From NCBI RefSeq assembly GCF_021729085.1, contig NZ_JAJSAR010000003.1:1-64000 (forward strand): a DNA stretch of 64,000 nt. Reading direction: 5' to 3'. Positions within the stretch are counted from its first letter, which is position 1. The number at the start of each line of letters is the position of its first letter. Below the pieces are notes generated by a model that saw nothing but the letters and a program-made list of their open reading frames with translations, was not told the origin of the DNA and ran no database searches. This DNA is from Pseudohongiella sp. O18 (GTDB taxonomy: Bacteria; Pseudomonadota; Gammaproteobacteria; Pseudomonadales; Pseudohongiellaceae). A program made the translations under genes and the position numbers. This document shows positions 38,445 through 47,283 of the stretch, one piece after another.

Positions 38445-39068
38445 TCAGCTCGCTCTGCTGGCGACCCGAGAGTAGGCACGCTGCTTGAGACGACGGTGGA
38501 AACGACGCTCGCGGCTCTTGTACTCAAACCAGTAACGAGGCACATTCAACAGCAGTGACCACCGTGTTGTGTAGCTCACACGAATAGTTGAATGGCTCTT
38601 GTCGCCTGACATCAGCATCGGAGCGCCTTCATAAATATCCTTGGCTCCCGTCATGGCGTGCACGTGTCGAATATTGATATTACGCTGATTCGCCATCAAC
38701 AGGACAAACTGTTTGCGGCACTTAAAGGCGTCAAGTATCAGTTTTAACCAGATACTGAACTGTTCAGAAGCTGTTTTCAGCGACGCACTCATCCAGACAC
38801 CGTTGATTTCCATCATGTCGTAGGCTTCGTTACGGAAGAATTCATGAGATTCCCTGACGTCATCGGGAACAAACATCAGACTTCTGAACTCCGGCTTGGT
38901 AACCAGCATGTATCCACCAACCATCTCGTCACCCTTATAGCCAGCCACAAACGTGCTGCGCTGCGCATAGTCATAAGGCAGCTTGACACCGACGTAGCCC
39001 TCAAAACGGCTCAAAAAATACTCGATATCTTTTTCCTGGGTCAGAGTTTTGAATTTGATCGCTTCCAT
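38445..39068 (-). CDS. GNAT-like acyltransferase-type protein of unknown function
   Basis: This 207-residue protein has no family I can name with confidence. The strand-helix pattern, with GDEMVGGYMLVTKP, then MEINGVWMS and a following helix and VLLMANQRNINIRHV, looks like the GNAT/autoinducer-synthase fold. The C-terminus (150-207) is very basic and may bind membrane or nucleic acid. It overlaps the upstream ICMT-like gene by 28 bases, so the two are coupled. GC content is visibly below the window average. An acyltransferase role is a guess from pattern only. Confidence 0.5.
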   Translation of the reverse strand: MEAIKFKTLTQEKDIEYFLSRFEGYVGVKLPYDYAQRSTFVAGYKGDEMVGGYMLVTKPEFRSLMFVPDDVRESHEFFRNEAYDMMEINGVWMSASLKTASEQFSIWLKLILDAFKCRKQFVLLMANQRNINIRHVHAMTGAKDIYEGAPMLMSGDKSHSTIRVSYTTRWSLLLNVPRYWFEYKSRERRFHRRLKQRAYSRVASRAS

Positions 39069-39607
39069 CGTTTTATCCTCGGTAGGAACATGCCTACGTG
39101 TTGTTGGTAAAGTTGATACTCGCTTGCCTGATCACTATTCAGGATCATGCGTTCTTCCTTTCTAGCAGACATCACATAAAACGCCATCAGATACACGAAG
39201 CTCAGCCACAACAATATCGTACCGAACAGCCACGTACTGGCGAACCAGGCAATCATGTATGAGACATAAAATGGATGACGAAAAACACCAAACGGACCTG
39301 ATGTCACAATACTTCCGACATGGTTACTAAATGCGAAGTCAAGTGACTTGGCGGTGCTTATCGCTGACCAGAATATCACCAGCGAAAGGCTGTACAAGAG
39401 CGCACAAATGATCAGCTCTGGTTTTGTGATATCCGTCACATTATAAAAATGCCATGCGGTTGACAGCATTTGAATCGCGACTGCAAAATCATACGTCAAT
39501 GCGCGTAGTCGGCCAGTGCCAACATTAACGGTAAAGAAACGGAAACGAGCCCAGACAAGGCTCAGCACAATAGTCAGATATAGCGAAAAAACCGCCATTT
39601 GCAGCAT
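39041..39607 (-). CDS. ICMT-like membrane methyltransferase
   Basis: The 188-residue protein has four to five hydrophobic segments and the C-terminal signature of the isoprenylcysteine carboxyl methyltransferase/phospholipid methyltransferase superfamily: GPFGVFRHPFYVSY, then ARKEERMIL. The RHP and EE residues there bind S-adenosylmethionine in the family. The substrate is unknown; bacteria lack prenylated CAAX proteins, so a lipid or small molecule is likelier. GC is about 40-43% in much of the gene. It is coupled to the GNAT-like gene and divergent from the cyclase. Confidence 0.72.
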   Translation of the reverse strand: MLQMAVFSLYLTIVLSLVWARFRFFTVNVGTGRLRALTYDFAVAIQMLSTAWHFYNVTDITKPELIICALLYSLSLVIFWSAISTAKSLDFAFSNHVGSIVTSGPFGVFRHPFYVSYMIAWFASTWLFGTILLWLSFVYLMAFYVMSARKEERMILNSDQASEYQLYQQHVGMFLPRIKRWKRSNSKL

Positions 39608-39674
39608 GACACAATCCCTTTGCAGTATGATGAAACTTTGACATTGTTATACACTCCAGTCCGCGTGTTCGCAA

Positions 39675-39702
39675 TTGCCGACTGGCACCAATTATGTATA
39701 AT
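39675..39702 (+). promoter_or_regulatory. Promoter of the cyclase gene
   Basis: TTGCCG (39675-39680), 16 bases, then a perfect TATAAT (39697-39702). The transcript should start near 39709. The 138-base divergent gap also carries TTGACA at 39638 without a matching -10. Confidence 0.55.
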
Positions 39703-39745
39703 CGGCACACACACAGAATCAGGCCCGCATCATGACTTTGCGACT

Positions 39746-41128
39746 ATGAAAACAGACAAATACGCGGCGTACTGTAAAGAGCACGCTGCAGAATTCAGGG
39801 ACGAAATGCGCGAGGATGCTGCCAAGGCATTGCGTAACTGGCCAGGGAAAGCCGCAGCCGTTTTGCTGGCCCTGTCTTCGATGCTGACCTGGAGCAACCT
39901 GCAGGAAAGCGGCAATCCCTACGCACTGCACAGTATGTTTGCCTATGCTCCGCCCATCGCGCTGGTGTTTCTGTATCCGCTACTGACGCTATTGTTTGCA
40001 GGCTTCGAAAAATATTCGCGCAGCGTTCTCGACGTCTTCCTGTTGAGTATTCTGGGGGGGTTCTGCCTGACACTGCATTTTGTGTTTGAGCCCAACCTTT
40101 CAGAGAGCTATCAGTCTGACGCCTTCCTGGCGCTGTCTGGCCAGATCAACTTTGTGGTGTTGATGACCACCGCCTTTTCGTACCACATAAGTTTTGCACT
40201 GACATTGCTGCGCAATACTATATTTGCTCTGCTCGCCGCCCTTCTGATATTCCTGATCAATCCGGAGTTCCTCGCCATCAACGCGATACAGCTGGTGCAG
40301 GGTTATCTGGGCGGCATCATTGTCAGCTGGCTGTTTTTCCGCCGAATACAGACACGCTTTTACTACAAATCCATTGACGCAGACACCCGTCAGCATCTGT
40401 ACAAGCAATTGTCCAAACTGGTTTACCCTCACCAGCTGGAGCGAATCAAGGCTGGCGATCAGCTCGAATCCACCATGCCGGTTGAGAAGAGCAAGGCCAT
40501 TATCAACGTCTTTGATATCCAGAACTCAAGCAACATAAAACATGAACGAACTCAGGATTTTTTCCTTGAGGTGTTTCGGGCGTTTTCGCAGATATGCATG
40601 ATGGGTTACAAACATAACCCATTACAGGCACGCGCATTCCGACTCAAGGAGACAGGCGACGGCTTCATCAGTGCGGTCGGCTATCCATTCCTGACTGATC
40701 AGAAACACACACTTGCAGACCATGCTGTTGAAACTGCCCTGCTGATGTTCAGAGCGTTTAACGCGGAGGTCGACAAATTCGCCTATGGCTATCCAATCAA
40801 GGCGGCTATGGGGCTAGCCTACAATTCGGTACAGGGCACGTTTCAGAGCAGTGGTATTCGCGCTTACGATCTTTTTGGTGATGCACTGGTACAGGCCTAT
40901 CGCTATGAAGAACTACGAAAGCACCCCGTCATCCATAAAGCCATCCACGCACGTGCAGATGATCTGGGGCTGCGACACTACAATATCCTGATCATTCAGG
41001 AAGTGATATTTAACACCTTGTGCGACGGCTTCAAGTCGCTGTTCACTCCACTGCCGCTTACGCGCGAGGACCATCCGATTCCGCAGGATCCGGACGCGCA
41101 ATACATCTATTTCCACATCCTCGACTAA
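39746..41128 (+). CDS. Membrane class III adenylate/guanylate cyclase, divergent
   Basis: From 39746 (MKTDKYAAY) the protein is 460 residues. Five to six hydrophobic segments (about 38-200) precede a class III cyclase homology domain (about 245-455). The metal-binding aspartates are present as Asp257 (VFDIQNS) and Asp305 (KETGDGF), and the purine-contact lysine (301) and aspartate (about 375, YDLFGDA) are there too. The usual asparagine of the VN-x-A-x-R motif is replaced by valine, while the arginine is kept, so activity may be altered. There is no strong ribosome-binding site. Confidence 0.72.
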   Translation: MKTDKYAAYCKEHAAEFRDEMREDAAKALRNWPGKAAAVLLALSSMLTWSNLQESGNPYALHSMFAYAPPIALVFLYPLLTLLFAGFEKYSRSVLDVFLLSILGGFCLTLHFVFEPNLSESYQSDAFLALSGQINFVVLMTTAFSYHISFALTLLRNTIFALLAALLIFLINPEFLAINAIQLVQGYLGGIIVSWLFFRRIQTRFYYKSIDADTRQHLYKQLSKLVYPHQLERIKAGDQLESTMPVEKSKAIINVFDIQNSSNIKHERTQDFFLEVFRAFSQICMMGYKHNPLQARAFRLKETGDGFISAVGYPFLTDQKHTLADHAVETALLMFRAFNAEVDKFAYGYPIKAAMGLAYNSVQGTFQSSGIRAYDLFGDALVQAYRYEELRKHPVIHKAIHARADDLGLRHYNILIIQEVIFNTLCDGFKSLFTPLPLTREDHPIPQDPDAQYIYFHILD

Positions 41129-41228
41129 GCGGCTACCGGCGCGCCCGGGGCACTGCCATGAAATCCTGTTGCCGATACGCTATAATATTGCGGCTTTGAT
41201 ATTCCCATTCATCACCACAGGATGACAA

Positions 41229-42719
41229 ATGACAGACGCCAATGCATCAGTTGCCGCCAGTAGTCTAGACAATGACAAGAAGCACACCGTCGAAAAAATC
41301 GGCGGCACTTCCATGAGTCAATTTGACGCCGTTCGACAGAATATCTTCATGAACCCCGCGCTCAAAGGCGATTACTACCAGCGAATCTTTGTTGTATCAG
41401 CGTATGCCGGCATCACCAACATGTTGTTGGAGCACAAAAAAACCGGACAGCCCGGCATTTATGCACTTTTTTCTGACGCTGAAGAGCAGCAAAGCTGGCG
41501 TGATGCGTTTAAAGCGCTGCGCGATCGCATGCTGGAGATCAATGCCGATTTATTCGCTCCGCACGCAGCCAGCGAGAAAGAAGAGGCCGACAGCTTCATT
41601 CTGGACCGCCTGAACGATGCGGAAAGTGTTCTGGAGGACGTTTCCAGTCTCTGTCAGCACGGCCATTTTGCGCTGTCCGACTACCTGCAGACGGTTCGCG
41701 AAATGCTGGCAAGTCTGGGCGAAATGCACAGCGCCTCCAATACCGCGCAACTTTTGCGGCTGCACGGACTGAACGCACGTCTCGTCGACTTGTCAGGCTG
41801 GGCCAGTACCAAACATCTGTCGCTGGACGACCATATCACCAAAGCTTTTGAAGGTATCGATCTAAGCAATGAGCTGCCGATTGCAACCGGTTACAGCCAT
41901 TGTGATGGCGGCCTGATGGCCATATTCGACCGTGGCTACAGCGAAATGACATTCAGCAGGATTGCCGTGCTGACGGGCGCTCGCGAAGCGGTCATCCACA
42001 AAGAATTTCACCTCAGCAGTGCCGACCCGGGCATTGTCGGCGAAGACAAAGCGGTACCGATTGGCCGCACAAACTATGACGTGGCAGACCAGTTGGCCAA
42101 CCTTGGCATGGAAGCGATCCATCCCCGGGCCGCCAAAGGCCTGCGACAGAGCAACATCCATTTGCGTGTAAAGAATACATTTGAGCCCGAACACAACGGC
42201 ACCTTGATCACGCGCGACTACGTCAGTGAGTCCGCCTGCGTTGAAATCATCGCCGGCCGGAAAGGTGTGTATGCCATTGAGCTGTTTGACCAGGACATGG
42301 TGGGCGACCTATCACATTACGAGAAACAGTTTCTGGGACAAATTACGCGATACAAGGCACAGGTAATCAACAAAGACCTCAATGCCAACACTATTACTCA
42401 CTACCTGTCTGCCAACCTGAAAACCGTCAAGCGCATTCAGGCATCACTGGCTGATCTGTTCCCCGGCGCCGAAATAAACGTGCGCAAGGTGTGTATCGTT
42501 TCTGCGATTGGCAGTGACCTGAAGATTCCTGGCATGCTGGCTCGTACAGCCAAGGCGCTGGCGGATGCTGGCGTTGATATTCAGGGTGTACATCAGTGTA
42601 TGCGGCAGGTCGACATGCAGTTTGTGCTGGACGAAGATGACTTCGAAACGGCGATAAAAGCCATGCATGAGCAACTGGTGGAAGTATACAACCACGGCCG
42701 CGCCATCAAGCTGGCCTGA
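41229..42719 (+). CDS. Aspartokinase of the ectoine-associated (Ask_Ect) type
   Basis: This 496-residue kinase makes aspartyl phosphate, the entry to lysine, threonine, methionine and ectoine. The catalytic opening VEKIGGTSMS (about 21-30) and the long insert are typical of the Ask_Ect group rather than LysC, and the C-terminal ACT domains carry IPGMLARTAKALADAGVDIQGVHQ. Ask_Ect is usually found with ectABC and is less feedback-inhibited; ectABC is not in this window. AGGA is 7 bases before the start. A class V aminotransferase gene follows after two bases. Confidence 0.78.
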   Translation: MTDANASVAASSLDNDKKHTVEKIGGTSMSQFDAVRQNIFMNPALKGDYYQRIFVVSAYAGITNMLLEHKKTGQPGIYALFSDAEEQQSWRDAFKALRDRMLEINADLFAPHAASEKEEADSFILDRLNDAESVLEDVSSLCQHGHFALSDYLQTVREMLASLGEMHSASNTAQLLRLHGLNARLVDLSGWASTKHLSLDDHITKAFEGIDLSNELPIATGYSHCDGGLMAIFDRGYSEMTFSRIAVLTGAREAVIHKEFHLSSADPGIVGEDKAVPIGRTNYDVADQLANLGMEAIHPRAAKGLRQSNIHLRVKNTFEPEHNGTLITRDYVSESACVEIIAGRKGVYAIELFDQDMVGDLSHYEKQFLGQITRYKAQVINKDLNANTITHYLSANLKTVKRIQASLADLFPGAEINVRKVCIVSAIGSDLKIPGMLARTAKALADAGVDIQGVHQCMRQVDMQFVLDEDDFETAIKAMHEQLVEVYNHGRAIKLA

Positions 42720-42721
42720 GC

Positions 42722-43918
42722 ATGAAGCCAATCGAGCTGCTGAGAAGTGACACCCCGGCGTGCCGGGAGCTGCTCCACTTCAATAACGCCGGCTCATCGC
42801 TGCAGCCGCGTCCAGTGACGGACGCGGTTGTGCAGCACCTGTTACTCGAGCAAACAGTGGGCGGCTACGAGGCTGCGCAGGCAAACGCCGACGCCAGTGA
42901 ACGATTCTATACAGCCTTTGCTGCCCTGCTGAACTGCAACCCTCGTGAAATCGCTTATGTCGAGAATGCCTCGCGCGGCTGGAACCTCCTGCTGCAGGCA
43001 ATCCCCTTTGAGGTCGGCGATCATATCGTTACCGGTGTCTCGGAATACGCCAGCAATTACCTGTCTTTGCTGCACCTTGCAAAAACACAGGGTGTGATTA
43101 TCGATATCGTGCCAAACAACGAATTGGGTCAGATTGACCTGGAAAAACTGGAGGCTGCGCTGGACGACAATGTCAGACTGGTGGCGCTGACACACATACC
43201 CAGTCAGTCAGGTGTCATTCACCCCGCTGCCGAAGTGGGCAGACTCTGCCAGCAGCGCCGCATACTGTTTCTGCTGGACGCCTGCCAGTCCGCGGGCCAG
43301 ACTGAACTGGACGTCAATGAGATCCACTGCGACATGCTGACCGGCAGCGGCCGCAAATACCTGCGAGGACCTCGAGGCACGGGGTTTATGTATGTGCGCC
43401 ACAGCATTCTGGACTTTCTGAAACCGGCTACCGTGGACCTGAGTGCAATCAGCTGGCTGCAGCGCGATCATTTTGAGTGGCGGGACGACGCCAGGCGATT
43501 CGAACTATTTGAACACTATGTGGCGGGCAAGATCGGCCTGGCCATTGCTGCGCAGTACGCCCTCGACAACAACATCGCCGAAACCTCGGCTGCCATCCAG
43601 CGTCTTGGGCACAGCTTGCGCCAGCAGCTGTCGCGTATTTCAGGCGTGCGTATTCACGATCCGGGTTTCATGGCAGAAGCGAGCCAATGTGAACACCTGG
43701 GAGGCATCGTCACCTTCGACACACCACTGTCTGCAGAGACGCTGCAACAGCGTCTGCAGGCGCAGAGCATCAATAGCTCTGTATTGCGCCAGCGCAATAC
43801 ACGTCTTGAGTTTGAGGAACGGGGGCTGGGCGATATCAATCGCGCTTCCGTACACTATTTTAATACCGAAGCGGAAATTACTCGGTTCTGCAACGCGGTT
43901 AAACAGGCTATTGCCTGA
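42722..43918 (+). CDS. Class V PLP-dependent aminotransferase/desulfurase-like enzyme
   Basis: The 398-residue protein has the class V fold: FNNAGSSLQP at the N-terminus, the PLP-aspartate in LLDACQSAGQ, and the Schiff-base lysine in GSGRKYLRGPRGTG (about residue 211). Cysteine desulfurases share this fold, but the active-site cysteine loop of SufS/IscS is not visible, so it is more likely an aminotransferase or epimerase-like enzyme. Being two bases behind the aspartokinase, it should be cotranscribed with it and may use an aspartate-derived compound. The substrate is unknown. Confidence 0.72.
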   Translation: MKPIELLRSDTPACRELLHFNNAGSSLQPRPVTDAVVQHLLLEQTVGGYEAAQANADASERFYTAFAALLNCNPREIAYVENASRGWNLLLQAIPFEVGDHIVTGVSEYASNYLSLLHLAKTQGVIIDIVPNNELGQIDLEKLEAALDDNVRLVALTHIPSQSGVIHPAAEVGRLCQQRRILFLLDACQSAGQTELDVNEIHCDMLTGSGRKYLRGPRGTGFMYVRHSILDFLKPATVDLSAISWLQRDHFEWRDDARRFELFEHYVAGKIGLAIAAQYALDNNIAETSAAIQRLGHSLRQQLSRISGVRIHDPGFMAEASQCEHLGGIVTFDTPLSAETLQQRLQAQSINSSVLRQRNTRLEFEERGLGDINRASVHYFNTEAEITRFCNAVKQAIA

Positions 43919-43949
43919 GCTCTGAGCCTGGGGTCAGATATTCAGGCAA
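43911..43949. repeat. Inverted repeat spanning two convergent stops
   Basis: TTGCCTGA (43911-43918) pairs perfectly with TCAGGCAA (43942-43949), and an inner CTGA/TCAG stem sits between them. The left arm ends in the aminotransferase stop and the right arm begins with the NSS transporter stop. There is no T run. Confidence 0.6.
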
Positions 43950-45294
43950 ACAGCATTTGAACATAAACCGCAAGAATCGCCAGCGGACAGATGAAACGGA
44001 TATAAAACGGCCAAATGCGCCAGAACAGACCGTATTCCGCGCCTTCACAGCCCTGTTTGATTTCAGTCAGTATGCCATTGCGATTCCATATCCAGCCAGC
44101 AAATATGGCAAAGAAGAATCCCAGCAGCGGCTGACTGTATTCGGTGGTCAGGCTTACCACCAGATCGAACAATACGTTGAAATTGAAAACAATTATCAAG
44201 CTGATGACCGCAATACCAGCACCCAGCACAACGCCCGCCCTGCGTCGTGATACCGAGCGGGTCTCAACCAGATACGAAAGCGGCACCTCAAGCATGGATA
44301 TGGATGAGGTCAGCGATGCGATGGTCATTAATACAAAAAAGGCCAGCGCCACCAGCATGCCAGCGCCGCCCATCTGTTCAAACAATGCAGGCAATACCGC
44401 AATGATTAGTCCCGGACCAGCGACCAGGCCACCCTGATCGTCGTAAATCTGAATACCATTGTTCAGCGCCACCATCATCGCCGGCAGAATCAACAATCCG
44501 GCAGTTACCGCAATTGCAATATCCAGCAGGGTGACCATACCACCCAGCGCCGGCAGGTTTTCCCGTTTGCTGATATAGGAGCCGTAAATCAGCATGGTGC
44601 CGACACCAAGAGACAGTGAAAAGAAAGCCTGCCCCATGGCACTGAGCAGCAAGCCCGTATCTGCGACACGACTGAAATCAGGCACCAGATACAGACGCAA
44701 TCCATCCATGGCGCCGTCCAGTGTCATCACATAGGCAATAAGCGCCACCAGGATGACAACCAGCGATGGCATCAGGCGCGAGGCCCACTTCTCGATACCG
44801 TGTTTAACGCCAGCCACTACTACCGCAATAGTGAGCATCATGAATACAACAGTGAACAGAGAGTCGCGTGTCAGCCCAGGGGTCTGCAACCAGGAGGAAA
44901 GCGCATCTGCGCCAACGATATCAGCACCAGCCGCCAGCATGTAGGCCATCATCCAGCCGCTGACTATGGCGTAAAAGCTCAGGATAAAGCTGACCGTTAT
45001 CATACCAGCGAAACCAACCGTGGTGCCCAGTGCACGGCTTGCCTGGCTGGTGGCAAGCCCTCTCAAAGCAGTGACCGCATTGGCTTTGGCATGACGTCCG
45101 ATGATAAGTTCAGCCATCAATGCCGGGTAAGCCAGCGCGAACGCCAGTATCAGATAGGTAAACAGGAATGCCGCGCCGCCGTTACTCGCCGCATTGGTTG
45201 GAAATCCCCAGATATTGCCCAGCCCCACTGCTGAGCCTGAGGCTGCCATCAAGAAACCAAAACGTGAACTAAACTCGCCGCGCGGTGCACTCAT
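43942..45294 (-). CDS. NSS-family sodium-dependent transporter
   Basis: This 450-residue membrane protein has about twelve hydrophobic segments and the neurotransmitter:sodium symporter opening SRFGFLMAASGSAVGLGNIWGFP, in which the unwound helix 1 binds sodium and substrate. Bacterial relatives take up amino acids such as tryptophan, leucine or methionine; the substrate is not set by sequence. Its ATG overlaps the cyclophilin stop by four bases, an unusual partner. Confidence 0.9.
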   Translation of the reverse strand: MSAPRGEFSSRFGFLMAASGSAVGLGNIWGFPTNAASNGGAAFLFTYLILAFALAYPALMAELIIGRHAKANAVTALRGLATSQASRALGTTVGFAGMITVSFILSFYAIVSGWMMAYMLAAGADIVGADALSSWLQTPGLTRDSLFTVVFMMLTIAVVVAGVKHGIEKWASRLMPSLVVILVALIAYVMTLDGAMDGLRLYLVPDFSRVADTGLLLSAMGQAFFSLSLGVGTMLIYGSYISKRENLPALGGMVTLLDIAIAVTAGLLILPAMMVALNNGIQIYDDQGGLVAGPGLIIAVLPALFEQMGGAGMLVALAFFVLMTIASLTSSISMLEVPLSYLVETRSVSRRRAGVVLGAGIAVISLIIVFNFNVLFDLVVSLTTEYSQPLLGFFFAIFAGWIWNRNGILTEIKQGCEGAEYGLFWRIWPFYIRFICPLAILAVYVQMLFA

Positions 45295-46316
45295 TCGTAG
45301 GATTCCAGAACAAAACGAAGCCGGGCCTCGTCTACCATTCTGAGTACGACATTATTCACCAGAGAGACGTTGCCATTATTATTGATCTCGACTTGCGGGA
45401 TACGCAGCCGCTGATCGCTGGTACTGAAGCTTGCCATACCCTCGGGGTTGATCGCCAGATCCACCATACTGCGTGGATCAATCTCAAAATAAGTCTGGGC
45501 GGGATCGTCCCCGGCAACCACACGCAGGAGCATGCTCATGTGTCCGAGCTCGTCCCCGGCATTGACCTTCGTGCTGAGTATGCCCGTCTGGTATTCAAAC
45601 ACGTGCATGGCAGAGCTGAACCGCTGTACCCGGTGCATATTGATCAACACCAGGTTCTCGGTCACGGGTGGAATCCCGTTCGAGGGCAATGGCGCCCCTT
45701 CTGAGCTGCGCAAAGGCATGGCCTGCGCCTCACCACCAATCGCATATTCCGTCAGATCGTTTATGGCATCGGCAACTTCAAGCCCTTCCCCAAGTATGCG
45801 CGCAAACACTGTGAAGCCGCCGTTCTGATTGTCCAGTGTTTCCGCATTGTTGGAAACGTTAATGAACCACTGGCTGGTTGCGCTGTTCGGGTTTCCTTCC
45901 AGTTTAGCCATTGCCAGTGTACCCGCGGTATTGGAAATCCCCGGCTCATTAACTACGGCGTCACGCTGGGTGATTCGCTGCGCACTGCAATTGATTCCGG
46001 GACTGGCACCCTGCGGGCAATTCCCCAGCCAGCGATAGGCACCTGACTGAATGACAAAATTGTCTACCGAGCGGTGAAAAACAGACCCACTGTAGTCACC
46101 GCGATCCACATAGCCGAGAAAATTGCGCACGGTGTTGGGCGTCTGCTGATCAAACAGTTCAATCGTAAAGTCGCCATAGGAAGTGGCCACACGCACCAGC
46201 GTATTGGTCTGGGCCAGCGCCGAGGTCGTGACGAGCATGCCACAGCTTGCGAGAACGACGAGCGTTCGTTGCATAAAGCTGCGCTTGTGGCGGCGTGTAT
46301 TCATCGAATCCTGCAT
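45291..46316 (-). CDS. Exported cyclophilin-type peptidyl-prolyl isomerase with C-terminal extension
   Basis: I start at 46316 (MQDSMNTRR), which has AGGAG five bases upstream; a further ATG at 46304 also has a site. A signal peptide ends near residue 36 (TTSALAQ). The cyclophilin domain follows (about 40-205; VATSYGDFTIELF, VFHRSVDNFVIQSG). The last 130 residues are not cyclophilin and look like a beta-rich domain of unknown role. It should fold periplasmic proteins. It is coupled to the NSS gene by a four-base overlap. Confidence 0.85.
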   Translation of the reverse strand: MQDSMNTRRHKRSFMQRTLVVLASCGMLVTTSALAQTNTLVRVATSYGDFTIELFDQQTPNTVRNFLGYVDRGDYSGSVFHRSVDNFVIQSGAYRWLGNCPQGASPGINCSAQRITQRDAVVNEPGISNTAGTLAMAKLEGNPNSATSQWFINVSNNAETLDNQNGGFTVFARILGEGLEVADAINDLTEYAIGGEAQAMPLRSSEGAPLPSNGIPPVTENLVLINMHRVQRFSSAMHVFEYQTGILSTKVNAGDELGHMSMLLRVVAGDDPAQTYFEIDPRSMVDLAINPEGMASFSTSDQRLRIPQVEINNNGNVSLVNNVVLRMVDEARLRFVLESYE

Positions 46317-46333
46317 AAAATCTCCTGTCATCG

Positions 46334-47011
46334 TCAGGTCGGCAATGTCTGCCTGACGTCAATCCAACCGTACACCCCTGTGCGGGTGATCAACTCCTGC
46401 AACAGCAGTTTTTCTACCGTGTGCATGTAATCTGCTTCTGTCTTCAGGCCCAGCTCTTCACCGTTCACCAGTTCAGTCACCTGAGTGACTGCAAGCCCCT
46501 GATAACCACAGGGATTGATTCGTGAGAACGGCTCCAGATCCATGGCCACGTTCAGGCTGAGGCCGTGATAAGAGCAGCCTCTGCGAATACGCAATCCGAG
46601 CGAGGCGATCTTGGCATCCCCGACGTACACGCCTGGTGCTCCAGTTCGAGTCTGTGCGTTAACTTTCAATGATGACAGGGTTTCGATGATGGCCTGCTCA
46701 ATACCACTGACCAGATCCCTGACGCCCGTCCCTGATCGTCGTATGTCGATCAGCAGGTACACCACCAGTTGTCCGGGGCCATGATAGGTGACCTGACCGC
46801 CGCGATCAATTTGCACCACCGGAATATCACCAGGCGCCAGCAGATGTTCGGCTTTGCCGGCCTGCCCCTGAGTGAACACGGGTGGATGCGAAAGTATCCA
46901 GATCTCATCCGGTGTTGTCTGGTCCCGCTCGGATGTGAAGGTCTGCATTGCCTGCCAGACCGGCACATAAGGCTGCAAGCCCAGTTGCCGAAGAACCAGA
47001 GCCTGACTCAT
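46334..47011 (-). CDS. lipB: Octanoyl-ACP:protein octanoyltransferase
   Basis: LipB moves octanoate from ACP to lipoyl domains. The acyl-thioester Cys168 (INPCGYQG) and Lys134 (GDAKIASLG) form the catalytic pair, with [14 protein letters not shown] before them. The 225-residue length is standard. It overlaps the ybeD stop by four bases. The usual partner lipA is not downstream; the next gene is the cyclophilin. Confidence 0.96.
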   Translation of the reverse strand: MSQALVLRQLGLQPYVPVWQAMQTFTSERDQTTPDEIWILSHPPVFTQGQAGKAEHLLAPGDIPVVQIDRGGQVTYHGPGQLVVYLLIDIRRSGTGVRDLVSGIEQAIIETLSSLKVNAQTRTGAPGVYVGDAKIASLGLRIRRGCSYHGLSLNVAMDLEPFSRINPCGYQGLAVTQVTELVNGEELGLKTEADYMHTVEKLLLQELITRTGVYGWIDVRQTLPT

Positions 47012-47277
47012 AAAACCAGTCTGACCGCCGAATGACCTTTCAGGTCCGCGAACAGGGCCTGGAGCTGCTCTTCACCGGTAGCTTCGATCACGATCGTTAC
47101 GGACAGATAGTTGCCCTGGGCGCTGCCGCGGGTATTCATGTTGTCGGCGCTCACCCCGGGCGAGTGAAGCTTGACGATTTCCAGCACGTCAAGCTCAAAC
47201 CCCTCGACCGCCTCGCCCATCACTTTGATCGGATACTGGCAGGGAAATTCGATTTTCGGTGCTTTCGGTTCGCTCAT
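47008..47277 (-). CDS. ybeD: YbeD (DUF493) small protein
   Basis: The 89-residue protein has an ACT-like ferredoxin fold and the family opening with [13 protein letters not shown]. The role is unknown; it may regulate lipoate or cell-wall genes, as its position between dacA and lipB is conserved in gammaproteobacteria. The spacing is 6 bases from dacA, with a 4-base overlap with lipB. Confidence 0.93.
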   Translation of the reverse strand: MSEPKAPKIEFPCQYPIKVMGEAVEGFELDVLEIVKLHSPGVSADNMNTRGSAQGNYLSVTIVIEATGEEQLQALFADLKGHSAVRLVL

Positions 47278-47283
47278 GGTCTG

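Noticed and set aside
39732-39749. A 5-codon upstream frame ending on the cyclase start (ATGA)
   Set aside because: The ribosome-binding site is poor and such short frames are common by chance; there is no evidence it is translated.
41129-41228. Terminator between the cyclase and the aspartokinase
   Set aside because: There are GC-rich patches but no convincing stem with a T run; only a TATAAT near 41181 without a -35.
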